From contig JANWIV010000004.1 of assembly GCA_025449735.1 (NCBI GenBank), forward strand, positions 1 to 64,000: DNA of 64,000 bases, written 5' to 3'. The position numbers and the translations under genes were made by a program. The stretch's first letter is position 1. Each line of letters starts with the position of its first letter. The notes under the pieces were generated by a model. The model made no database searches. It was not told the DNA's origin and was given only the letters and a program-made list of their open reading frames with translations. The stretch comes from Candidatus Microgenomates bacterium (GTDB lineage Bacteria > Patescibacteriota > Microgenomatia > UBA1406 > HO2-37-13b). This document shows, piece after piece, positions 38,718-47,288 of this stretch.

Positions 38718-38767
38718 GCTGAATTAATTTCAGCATCTCAGAGATCCTGAAACAAGTTCAGGATGAC
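38713..38767. repeat. two-hairpin GTCAT...ATGAC element
   Basis: GTCATGCTGAATTAATTTCAGCATCTCAGAGATCCTGAAACAAGTTCAGGATGAC. Confidence 0.85.
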
Positions 38768-38809
38768 GGTCAGTATAGTATAGCAAGTTCTATTTGATAG
38801 AATAGAGCG

Positions 38810-39568
38810 ATGATAGAAAAGAAGGTAACGACAAAAAACAAATACGGCGAAATTTTGGTTGGGATAGAATCAACACCCGACGAACTCAAAGATAAATATC
38901 CAACGGTAATTCTTGTACATGGGTTTGCTGATAACAAACATGAACATGGTATGTTTGATGAGTTGACAAATGTGTTATGTCAGTCGGGATTTTTAGTTTA
39001 TCGATTTGATTTTTCTGGATGTGGGGAAAGCCAAGGGGATTATGCGATAACTTCGCTAACTAAGCTCAGGGAAGATTTGCATTCAATTTTTGATTTTGTC
39101 AAGCAAAAATCTAGTGTCGACGAAAATCGTATCGGGATTCATGCACAATCCTTCGGTACCTCGGTTACAATCGCTGCTCAATTGCCAATTAAATCGATTG
39201 TGCTAACCGGCTCTTTTACCGATATACAACGAGTTTTTAAAAGGCATTTTGGAAATGGCTATGATCCACAAGGAATTTCAAAAAGGCATAGTGAGTCGCA
39301 AAAACAATATGTGTCAATTGAACCGCAGTTTTGGATTGACATAAAGTCCTACAAACTTCAGGAATTAGTCAAAAAAATTCACTGTCCGATTCTTTTTATT
39401 CAGGGTGAAAAAGATGAGACCTGTCCTGTTGCTGAGATGGAGATGTTGTTTGAAGCCGCCAATGAACCAAAAGGAAAAGTAATTCTTGAAGGGGTCGGTC
39501 ATGGCTTAGAACCTAAGCGAGAAGAAATGTACAAAATTGCTGCTAATTGGTTTATGAAAACACTATAA
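38810..39568 (+). CDS. alpha/beta hydrolase
   Basis: VILVHGFADNKHEHGMF...GIHAQSFGTSV...HGLEPKR. Confidence 0.85.
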   Translation: MIEKKVTTKNKYGEILVGIESTPDELKDKYPTVILVHGFADNKHEHGMFDELTNVLCQSGFLVYRFDFSGCGESQGDYAITSLTKLREDLHSIFDFVKQKSSVDENRIGIHAQSFGTSVTIAAQLPIKSIVLTGSFTDIQRVFKRHFGNGYDPQGISKRHSESQKQYVSIEPQFWIDIKSYKLQELVKKIHCPILFIQGEKDETCPVAEMEMLFEAANEPKGKVILEGVGHGLEPKREEMYKIAANWFMKTL

Positions 39569-40551
39569 AGATTATGAATTTAAAAGATTTCCAGGCAAGA
39601 ATTGATTATAAAGGTGACATTGTAGATCTTCTTTCTTCGGTCGTTTCAGAATTTGGTTTAGGTGAGTATATTGGGTATTCGCCAATTCTAGTTGGATATG
39701 AAGATTTCAATATTATGCTCGATACGTCATCAGGAAAATATTTCGTAAAACTTTTTGCTAACTTCAGGACAACTCAAGACATAGAAAGATATATTGCAAT
39801 TATGCAATCGGCAATTTCTGTCGGAGTAAATCATCCTCAGCTGTACGAAGTAAAAAATAGGGGGTCTTTATTTGATAATGAGATAGCTGGTAAGAGAGTT
39901 CGACTCGCTGTCATGGAATTTATCGAAGGAGAATCATTCTATGACTTAGGAAGTAAGCCCACTGAAGAAGAAATAAGCCAAATTGTAGATCAAGTAGCGA
40001 AGATTAGTAAAATTTCTATTGAACCGCGAGAATACTACGATGAGTGGGCAATAACTCACTTTCTTTCGGCGTGGAAGGATAAATCAAATTCAATCACTAA
40101 TGAAGATAGAGCGCTTATTGAACCATTAATTGAGCCATATCAGGAGCTTGAGATAGATTCGTTGCCTAAAGGATTTGTACATGGTGATATTATCATGACA
40201 AATGTAATCAAGGGAATAGACGGTAAAATCTATCTCATAGATTTTTCTGTAGCCAATCGATATCCACGAATTCAAGAACTGGCTGTGCTGCTTTGTAATT
40301 TATTGTGGGATGATGAACCTACAAAATTTAAACGAAACTACAACCTAACTCTTCTCCGATATGAAAAACAGGTACCACTTTCCGAACACGAAAAAAAGGC
40401 GTTGCCTCTTTTGATAAGAGTCGCACACGCAATGCATGTATTGTGCGCTTCATATGAGCGTGAAGTAAAAGGAAATACTACTGCTGAAAATGAATACTGG
40501 ATTGATTGTGGGCAGAGGGGTCTTAATGGAATGGTTTATTTTGATCAATAG
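39547..40551 (+). CDS. aminoglycoside phosphotransferase-like kinase
   Basis: FVHGDIIMTNVI...YLIDFSVANRYPRIQELAVLL. Confidence 0.8.
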   Translation: MVYENTIKIMNLKDFQARIDYKGDIVDLLSSVVSEFGLGEYIGYSPILVGYEDFNIMLDTSSGKYFVKLFANFRTTQDIERYIAIMQSAISVGVNHPQLYEVKNRGSLFDNEIAGKRVRLAVMEFIEGESFYDLGSKPTEEEISQIVDQVAKISKISIEPREYYDEWAITHFLSAWKDKSNSITNEDRALIEPLIEPYQELEIDSLPKGFVHGDIIMTNVIKGIDGKIYLIDFSVANRYPRIQELAVLLCNLLWDDEPTKFKRNYNLTLLRYEKQVPLSEHEKKALPLLIRVAHAMHVLCASYEREVKGNTTAENEYWIDCGQRGLNGMVYFDQ

Positions 40552-40681
40552 AATTAATTTTTAGTTTCGTTAAGTATTTAGGTTTTAGTATATTAGTATA
40601 ATTATTGTGCAACGATGCTTGCATGGAACTACCTGTTGAGACAGTGTAAATAATCATAAAAATAATGATATAATAATTGTT

Positions 40682-40993
40682 ATGCCAATTGAATTTTCAA
40701 TCAAAGCTAAAGGAATGACTAATTTTATCGGTACTTATCCATCGGACCAACCAACCCATCCATTCAAAGATTATTCAACCGTTCCACCGACGATAATTCA
40801 GGCTCAATCTCAACCCAATAATGGGGGCATAGTCGCTCGCGTGTCTGCTCCAACTCGCGATTTGCATGGTGCTGAGTTTGTCGATCACGAGCGTTATCTA
40901 GATACTGATGAGAGATTTGAACAAACAATTCTTACTCAAACAGGTGAAGAAATGACACTAATCTTTCAACACCGCGCTAGTCAAGATTCATAA
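40682..40993 (+). CDS. hypothetical protein
   Basis: 103 aa ORF. Confidence 0.55.
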   Translation: MPIEFSIKAKGMTNFIGTYPSDQPTHPFKDYSTVPPTIIQAQSQPNNGGIVARVSAPTRDLHGAEFVDHERYLDTDERFEQTILTQTGEEMTLIFQHRASQDS

Positions 40994-41937
40994 AGCCCGC
41001 CGGCGACGGTAAGATCTCCTTTTAGAATCGGATGGGGATCGTAGCCTATCAACTCTACTTTATCGGGCGTAAAGTCATCTATCTCCTTGATTGATTTATC
41101 GAGTTTTATCTTAGGAAAAGGCTTAGGCGCTCGCTTCAGCTCCTCTTTGACCTGAGTGATATGGTTTTCATAAATATGAGCATCTCCAAAGGTATGGACA
41201 AATTCACCGGGCTTGACTTTTAGTATTTGAGCCAAAATTATCGTCAGCAAGGCATAGCTCGCAATATTAAAGGGTACCCCTAAGAAAAGGTCAGCGGAGC
41301 GTTGATAAAGTTGAAGATAGAGTTTGCCGTCTTTAATGCTGACCTGATACATATTGTGACAAATTGGGAAACGACTCGCCTCTTCATATTTAGCCATAGT
41401 GTAGAGATATTCTGGGTTCCAAGAATTGACAATGGCGTTTCTGGCATATTTATCTTCGCGCAACTCAGTCACTACCCATTTAAGCTGATCAATTGTCCGA
41501 CTTCCTCGAGTCGGCCAACTGCGCCATAATTCGCCATAGATTTTTGGCAGCACTCCCCACTTCATTGCAAATTGTTTGTTTGTTTTAATCTTTTCTATAA
41601 ATTCTTCCTTTGTTGATATGTTTTCATTTTTAATTTTTCCTTTTTCATTTTTCATTTTGTATATCTTATATGGATAATCATCCCAGATATGGACGTTATT
41701 GTCGACTAAATACTTGATGTTATTATTACCTGACATGAACCAATAAAGCTCATGCAAGACTCCATTCCAATAGATGCGCTTGGTGGTCAGCAGTGGGAAG
41801 CCGGCAGACAAATCGAACCTAAGCTGCCTGCCGAAGACGCTCAAAGATTTGACTTTAGTACCTCGGTCGATGTTCACTGAGCCATTTTTAAGGACATCTT
41901 TCAGCAAATCGAGGTATTGATATTCGGGATGTTTCAT
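40981..41937 (-). CDS. thyA: thymidylate synthase
   Basis: SRFPICHNMYQVSIKDGKLYLQLYQRSADLFLGVPFNIASYALL. Confidence 0.95.
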   Translation of the reverse strand: MKHPEYQYLDLLKDVLKNGSVNIDRGTKVKSLSVFGRQLRFDLSAGFPLLTTKRIYWNGVLHELYWFMSGNNNIKYLVDNNVHIWDDYPYKIYKMKNEKGKIKNENISTKEEFIEKIKTNKQFAMKWGVLPKIYGELWRSWPTRGSRTIDQLKWVVTELREDKYARNAIVNSWNPEYLYTMAKYEEASRFPICHNMYQVSIKDGKLYLQLYQRSADLFLGVPFNIASYALLTIILAQILKVKPGEFVHTFGDAHIYENHITQVKEELKRAPKPFPKIKLDKSIKEIDDFTPDKVELIGYDPHPILKGDLTVAGGLYES

Positions 41938-41959
41938 AGCGACATTTTAAAGATATACT

Positions 41960-42766
41960 ATGAGTTTTGCAAGCATTTGTGATAAAATGGCTCCACATAT
42001 GGAAAGAACCTATGCCAGCCTAGCAAATATAAGGCCTGATCACCCCGAGGCCGCAGGACCGCTAGTTGAGGATCAGAAATATTGGTCGCTGTTGACAGAA
42101 AGTCAACGCGATGATTTGCTTGATATGGCAGACAGGTTAATTGCCAGAGATCAGATTTTTTTCGAGAGTGGAATATGTGGTATTTATGCGATAAAACCAG
42201 GTGCCGACAAGCACTATCCCCGACTGCAACCTCAAAATGGGAGCCACACTGATGAACTGCGTCATTTAATCCTCTCAAATCCGGCGTGTGAGTTGAAATC
42301 GCTTTTTGAGATTCCAATGGTCATGACACATAGTGACGTTCGAGATTTTTATTCAGGAGCCCCTTGGAAAAAGATGGAAAGAAATATAGTTGCTTCTTAT
42401 GGAGTAACTGAGGCGGATTTATTTATTGCCTATATGACATCTGATGTGATTCGATTTGGGGTCGCTTGTGATGCCAAAATTGACGAAAGACTTGATAAAA
42501 GGGAACGCCTAAAAAATATAATTGAGCCGACAAGAGCTTATCTTGGATCTACTTCTTCAAAAAAAGCCTATGATAGTGAAAATATTGATTCACCAAGAAA
42601 TCATTCAATTAGAGGAATGCTGGGTAGCCCATATTTTTCCGAAAATCCGGCCAGAAAATTCATCTTTCTAAATTGTGTCCACTTCAGCTCCAGTCTCAAA
42701 GAAGCGTCAAGAGAAGCAAGCGTCGTTGGAGCCGCGATTCTAAACAGACTTACACTTTCTTATTAG
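41960..42766 (+). CDS. hypothetical protein
   Basis: 268 aa ORF. Confidence 0.65.
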   Translation: MSFASICDKMAPHMERTYASLANIRPDHPEAAGPLVEDQKYWSLLTESQRDDLLDMADRLIARDQIFFESGICGIYAIKPGADKHYPRLQPQNGSHTDELRHLILSNPACELKSLFEIPMVMTHSDVRDFYSGAPWKKMERNIVASYGVTEADLFIAYMTSDVIRFGVACDAKIDERLDKRERLKNIIEPTRAYLGSTSSKKAYDSENIDSPRNHSIRGMLGSPYFSENPARKFIFLNCVHFSSSLKEASREASVVGAAILNRLTLSY

Positions 42767-43320
42767 ACTTGAACTTCTCGTTTGTCAGTGGTCATTCGTC
42801 CACCTTGCCATTGACCACGATACTGCTCGCCACCGCCATCAACCCAATGAAATTGGACGAATACAATTCGACACCCCATCTCAAGCTCAATATCGATATT
42901 GCCTTCATTTTTCATGCCAAAAGTCAGCTTGCCGTGATAACCAGGTTGTGCCGTGCCGGTCCTGATAACAAGACCGGATCTAAAAGTGGTCGTGCGCGGT
43001 TTGAAATTGGCACAAATATCAATCGGTAGATTAACTTCTTCAATAGTGGTCATCAGATAATAAATACCGGGGCGGACAATAAATGAAGATTTCTTTTTGA
43101 GGTTATATTTGGCAATACGTTTGATATTAGGAGTCTCACGCTCGGTCACTCCCAAAAAAGCTTTGCCACCACTTATTTCATGTATTTCGCCGAGCCTCAA
43201 GTCAAAACCAGCCCCTTCTGGGTTTTTTAGCTCTCGCTCATCAAGCTTTTTGACTAGTTTTTGTTTCTTGACCAGTTCGAGGAGTTTTTTTGGGCCAATA
43301 ATCATAAAATTACAAAACAC
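42763..43320 (-). CDS. dcd: dCTP deaminase/dUTPase-like protein
   Basis: GAGFDLRLGEIHEI...GLVIRTGTAQPGYHGKLTFGMKNEG. Confidence 0.88.
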   Translation of the reverse strand: MFCNFMIIGPKKLLELVKKQKLVKKLDERELKNPEGAGFDLRLGEIHEISGGKAFLGVTERETPNIKRIAKYNLKKKSSFIVRPGIYYLMTTIEEVNLPIDICANFKPRTTTFRSGLVIRTGTAQPGYHGKLTFGMKNEGNIDIELEMGCRIVFVQFHWVDGGGEQYRGQWQGGRMTTDKREVQV

Positions 43321-43408
43321 GAAACATATAACACGAAATATTCAAATTCAAAAGATTTTACTAGTACGATTGCAAAAGGTCAAGTCAGGATTTATAATAT
43401 AATGTCAT

Positions 43409-43966
43409 ATGAAAGTTGAGAAGGAAAAAAATGAAGGTCCAAATCCATTTAGCAAGGTGGAAGAGGGGGATCAATCTGATCGGGGTCACCGTGGTGAGCA
43501 ATTTACAATCGCCGCCAAAGATAGACAGTCTCGATTTGCAAAAGAGCGCGGTCCAGCAATGTTTACCGTACCAGAAGCAGAAGCTCGAAAAAATCAGATT
43601 GAATCAGCAATTGATTTTGGAATACCCGGGCCAAATAACGAATTGGGACTTGATTTAGCCTCTGCTTATGTAAGTGCGAACATTGACTATTGTCAAGCAG
43701 TGCTTGAGACTAATAAAGACGAAAGGGCTCAACTTAGTGCACGAGATCGAATGTCTGAATTTGTTGAATTTATTACCGATGCCAAAAAATTAAGACAACA
43801 CTTGACGTTAATTGCAAATAAATATAGAAAAGACGTATCAAGCTTAAGAAGTCGAGAACTAATTGATGAGGATGTTGAATTTCGGATTCAGCAAACCGAT
43901 CGCAAAGCGTCTAATTGGTCGGCTCTTGCTAATCTGGTGCCGGACCAATGGGAGAGTCAAGAGTAA
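43409..43966 (+). CDS. hypothetical protein
   Basis: 185 aa ORF. Confidence 0.6.
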   Translation: MKVEKEKNEGPNPFSKVEEGDQSDRGHRGEQFTIAAKDRQSRFAKERGPAMFTVPEAEARKNQIESAIDFGIPGPNNELGLDLASAYVSANIDYCQAVLETNKDERAQLSARDRMSEFVEFITDAKKLRQHLTLIANKYRKDVSSLRSRELIDEDVEFRIQQTDRKASNWSALANLVPDQWESQE

Positions 43967-43973
43967 GATTTTT

Positions 43974-44024
43974 GGGCGCATGGCTCCCCGACGATGTTGG
44001 GCATGTCGGGGCAAGCAGTGGTAG
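43974..44024 (+). pseudogene. tRNA-Ile 5' fragment with palindrome inserted in the D-loop
   Basis: GGGCGCATGGCTC[CCCGACGATGTTGGGCATGTCGGGGCAAGC]AGTGGTAG. Confidence 0.7.
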
Positions 44025-44031
44025 TTTTTTT

Positions 44032-44259
44032 GGGTGCGTGGCTCCCGCCTCCGCCAAGGCTACGGTGGGCAAGCAGTGGTAGAACGCGTTCCAAAGTACA
44101 AAGTGAGTGTGGGCGCATGGCTCAGTGGTAGAGCGCGTTCCTGATAAGAACGAGGTCCCAGGTTCGATCCCTGGTGCGCCCACACTTTGTACACAGTCAA
44201 GTTAGAACGAGGTACGAGGCTGAAAGACCCCATAGGGGATTCGATTCTTGGCACAACCA
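44032..44259 (+). pseudogene. decayed tRNA-Ile-like scaffold split in the anticodon loop around an intact tRNA-Ile
   Basis: 5' GGGTGCGTGGCTC[palindrome]AGTGGTAGAACGCGTTCC; 3' AGAACGAGGTACGAGG[insert]GGATTCGATTCTTGGCACAACCA; anticodon stem CGTTC/GAACG intact. Confidence 0.6.
44111..44182 (+). tRNA. tRNA-Ile(GAT)
   Basis: GGGCGCA/TGCGCCC acceptor, CGTTC-CTGATAA-GAACG anticodon arm, CCAGG-TTCGATC-CCTGG T-arm. Confidence 0.96.
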
Positions 44260-44266
44260 CATAGTT

Positions 44267-44647
44267 ATGGTAGAAATAATAAAACCAATTGATATTATCG
44301 AAGCGATTAACCGGGAAAAATTTGCGAATGACCGCTTCTTCGCTGGTAAATTTGTTCGTGTCGGAAATCATATTGCGATGGATGGAAACTTGACGCATGA
44401 GTTGATAGCAAAAAAGGATTTAAGTATTTCAGCAGAATACGTTGCCGAGGCGCTAAAAGATGGGTCGGCTGATGTCGGGTTATTTCGCTATCTAGTTAAC
44501 GACGATGAAAGTGTCGAGCTTTCGCTACGAGGTTACTCAATTGGTTTTAAATATAAAGCTCATGGTGACGATCCTGCCCGTATTGATTCTATAAACTTAC
44601 TTCAGGAAATATTCCCCGAAGCAGATGTATCTCACTACGAAATTTAA
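44267..44647 (+). CDS. hypothetical protein
   Basis: start MVEIIKPIDIIEA, after the tRNA-like sequence. Confidence 0.6.
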   Translation: MVEIIKPIDIIEAINREKFANDRFFAGKFVRVGNHIAMDGNLTHELIAKKDLSISAEYVAEALKDGSADVGLFRYLVNDDESVELSLRGYSIGFKYKAHGDDPARIDSINLLQEIFPEADVSHYEI

Positions 44648-44662
44648 AGATGCTGGAGTGCT

Positions 44663-45610
44663 TTACAAATAATCTTTTTTCACAAAAATCCAAAGCATGA
44701 GGAGACAGAGGCCGAGTGTGATCCCATTCATTGCCCAAAAGACCCAAGGCTCATGTTGAAATGGCAAGGCAATGTTCATACTATAAATACCGAAAGTGAC
44801 ACTAGGAACAGTCAAAAGCACCGTTAAGGTGGTAAAAAGCTTAATGACTCGGTTCAAATTGTTTGTCATAATGGTGGTATAAGCGTCGCGGACATTGACA
44901 ATAGTGCGCAAGTTATCATCGGCAATTTCAATTAACTGTTTATTAAGCAGCACGACGTCTTCAGCAAGCTCACTTTCTGGTTGAGATAATTGAAGACTTC
45001 TAATTTTCAAAAAATCCTCAAGCACAGTGTTATTGCGAAGTAGCGCGGGCCTAAAATCGCCGACGATGCCTTCAAAAGCGACAAAGCGAATGATATCGCG
45101 ATTATGTATTCTCTCTAATTTGATTTCAATAGCCTGAATTTGCTTGCTGATTCGATTTAAGAAATAGTTGTAGGCACGACTGGTATATAGCAAGATATAG
45201 AGCAATAATCGAATTTTGTCATCGGTGGTATAGTCTGGTTCAATATTGCGAAAACGGTCCAAGAATTTTGCTGTCATTGGGCTCATCGTCACCAAGAACT
45301 TATCTGCCATGACAATTAGAATGGGCGCCGTGACAATGCTTTCGGTGTCTCCTAGAGGATAGCGGGTAAAAATGTAAAGAGTGCCATTTTCACGCTCCAA
45401 CCTTGGCACCTCATACATGTCAAGACCGTCGCGAAGGTGACCTGGGTCGAGCTTATAAGTGGTTTTTAAAAGCTCCAGCTCGCTTTCTGTTGGATCAACT
45501 ACATGAATCCAGCAATTATTTTTGAACCCCTTAAGCTCAATTGTCTTATTATTTTTCTTACTACGACTGAAATATTTAATCATAAGGGTATTATACCCTG
45601 AAATTGCCAC
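44663..45610 (-). CDS. corA: CorA-like magnesium transporter
   Basis: TVPSVTFGIYSMNIALPFQH (GMN-type motif as YSMN), two C-terminal TM. Confidence 0.88.
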   Translation of the reverse strand: MAISGYNTLMIKYFSRSKKNNKTIELKGFKNNCWIHVVDPTESELELLKTTYKLDPGHLRDGLDMYEVPRLERENGTLYIFTRYPLGDTESIVTAPILIVMADKFLVTMSPMTAKFLDRFRNIEPDYTTDDKIRLLLYILLYTSRAYNYFLNRISKQIQAIEIKLERIHNRDIIRFVAFEGIVGDFRPALLRNNTVLEDFLKIRSLQLSQPESELAEDVVLLNKQLIEIADDNLRTIVNVRDAYTTIMTNNLNRVIKLFTTLTVLLTVPSVTFGIYSMNIALPFQHEPWVFWAMNGITLGLCLLMLWIFVKKDYL

Positions 45611-45659
45611 AAAAACGACCTAAATATAATCATTTGAATATCATTCGTTCGGATTGTGG

Positions 45660-46418
45660 TTAGATTCGACTGGCAATGAGATTTAAATAATGGTCATATT
45701 CCTCAGAAGAAATAGGCAGATTAGTGACAATACCCCCGGATTGTATAAACGTCAGTTTTTTGCCAGCAGGCGGTATCTCCGGTTCATCCTTAAGCTTCAT
45801 AACAACAAAAGCGACCGGGGTATATATTTTTCGATCCATTTCATATAAAGGTAATATTTTTTTTTGTAAATTAGGCAAAGCGAAGGTAGCGTTAATTCTT
45901 TTATTGGTTTGTGTACCGTAGCTAATTTTGGATTCAATAATAATTGGAGTCTTGTGATGATTCAGTAGCGCATCGTATTCAGTAAAATTTTTGCCTCCTC
46001 GAAGATAAGACGCGACCACTGACATTCTACCTGGCACCCGACGAAAGACGAATTCCTCGGTAGCATAAAAACCATTAACAGCTTCACTAATAAATTGACT
46101 CGTCAAGTCATCATTTTCAATAATGCCATCGATGACATCAGTCATTATTAATTCTCTAATTAGGCCTCTTAAAATATTTAAATGATTATCAGTAAATTCT
46201 TTACCATTGCGACGAAAGTATTCAAAGCAACGTTCTTGGATATAGTCCCAATCAGCGACAGCCATGTTAAAGCCACTAACGAGTTCATTTATTTCTTGGC
46301 TTGCTACAAGGGCATCCTCAAGTCTTATATTTTCAAATGGGACGACTTCAGACTGAGGTGAATAACGGTCTGGCTGTTTGATTTTTTGTGTTTTGACTTT
46401 TCTACGATAATATTCCAT
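45660..46418 (-). CDS. hypothetical protein
   Basis: 252 aa ORF. Confidence 0.7.
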   Translation of the reverse strand: MEYYRRKVKTQKIKQPDRYSPQSEVVPFENIRLEDALVASQEINELVSGFNMAVADWDYIQERCFEYFRRNGKEFTDNHLNILRGLIRELIMTDVIDGIIENDDLTSQFISEAVNGFYATEEFVFRRVPGRMSVVASYLRGGKNFTEYDALLNHHKTPIIIESKISYGTQTNKRINATFALPNLQKKILPLYEMDRKIYTPVAFVVMKLKDEPEIPPAGKKLTFIQSGGIVTNLPISSEEYDHYLNLIASRI

Positions 46419-46437
46419 TTTTTATTTACATAATAAG

Positions 46438-46845
46438 TTAACTTTTCAAATAATCATCTCTTTCCTTCCTCTTGAGATCCTCTTCTTCGGCAATAGTATC
46501 GATTAAAGTTTCAATCTCCTGTTGTTTCTCAGGTGGCAATTCAAACGGCATTACCTCAGCGATGTATTTTTTTACTGTGGCTAGCTTTTCATCTCTTTCA
46601 GCTGAAAAGTTTTTAGTCACGGCAATTTGCCACAGTTCATCCATTCTTCGTCTAAAATTATCATCAGTAGGTATGGTCCGATTAGGAAGATTTGCGAGTG
46701 AGAGGCATAATTCATTGGTTTTTCTTCGCAATTCTAGGTTAATTTTATCAAATTCAACATCGTAAGCCGCCAAACCATCGAACAATATAATAGCTGCTTG
46801 GTGACCTCGTTTCAATTGTTCAGTTCGATTAATTTCTTCATCCAT
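46438..46845 (-). CDS. hypothetical protein
   Basis: 135 aa ORF. Confidence 0.65.
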   Translation of the reverse strand: MDEEINRTEQLKRGHQAAIILFDGLAAYDVEFDKINLELRRKTNELCLSLANLPNRTIPTDDNFRRRMDELWQIAVTKNFSAERDEKLATVKKYIAEVMPFELPPEKQQEIETLIDTIAEEEDLKRKERDDYLKS

Positions 46846-46862
46846 ATTTCAAAATAGGTGGA

Positions 46863-46920
46863 CTAGAGGGAGAATCGTCGACCTTCGCTCTTAGCTTCGG
46901 CCGATAAAAACTCCCGTCTC
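46863..46920 (-). pseudogene. tRNA 3'-fragment-like sequence with palindrome in the T-loop
   Basis: GGGAGTT[TTTATCGGCCGAAGCTAAGAGCGAAGGTCGA]CGATTCTCCCTCTAGTCCACC. Confidence 0.4.
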
Positions 46921-46943
46921 GTCAACCTGCATGTCGTACTTAG

Positions 46944-47123
46944 TGGACTCGAGGGGAGTCGAACCCCTGACCCCTGCAACCTGCCCGCCGCTTGTGGACC
47001 TAGCCAGAATCGAACTGGCGACTGTGCAATGCGAATGCACCGGTATACCACTTACCTATAGGCCCAGAGATAGCTTTGGCAGGCGGGTGCGAATGCAGTG
47101 CTCTACCACTGAGCTACGTGCCC
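46944..47123 (-). tRNA. tRNA-Ala(CGC) interrupted at 37/38 by a 108-nt insert that contains a second tRNA-Ala
   Basis: 5' half 47123-47088 GGGCACGTAGCTCAGTGGTAGAGCACTGCATTCGCA; 3' half 46979-46944 TTGCAGGGGTCAGGGGTTCGACTCCCCTCGAGTCCA; joined halves fold with G3-U70 and one A5-A68 mismatch. Confidence 0.65.
46995..47065 (-). tRNA. tRNA-Ala(CGC), intact, nested in the interrupted tRNA-Ala
   Basis: GGGCCTA/TAGGTCC with G3-U70; GTGCA-TTCGCAT-TGCAC; GCCAG-TTCGATT-CTGGC. Confidence 0.85.
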
Positions 47124-47162
47124 TTGCCTATACTAAAGCAGGCGGGTATGTGAAGTCGTTTG

Positions 47163-47197
47163 CCCGAACAAATTTTGTTTTGCAAAATTTGCGCGGG
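47163..47197. repeat. palindrome CCCGAACAAATTTTG...CAAAATTTGCGCGGG inside a tRNA-like 5' fragment
   Basis: perfect-end hairpin; related element at 51296-51335. Confidence 0.75.
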
Positions 47198-47219
47198 TGA
47201 ACCACTAGACCATAGGCCC
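47198..47219 (-). pseudogene. tRNA 5' fragment (acceptor and D-arm)
   Basis: GGGCCTATGGTCTAGTGGTTCA then the palindrome CCCGCGC... Confidence 0.5.
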
Positions 47220-47288
47220 ATACGCTAATTATAACACGGGTCCAAACGCTACAAACTAAGATCACAAGTAGTTCAAAGTATTTAAATA

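Noticed and set aside
43929-44398. Minus-strand ORFs over the tRNA-Ile locus
   Set aside because: MGAPGIEPGTSF-type peptides are known false translations of tRNA sequence.
46931-47200. 89-aa ORF and 46863-47051 ORF from the track
   Set aside because: They lie over tRNA genes and fragments; the peptide (VDSRGVEPLTPATCPPLVDLARIELATVQ) is a typical antisense tRNA translation.
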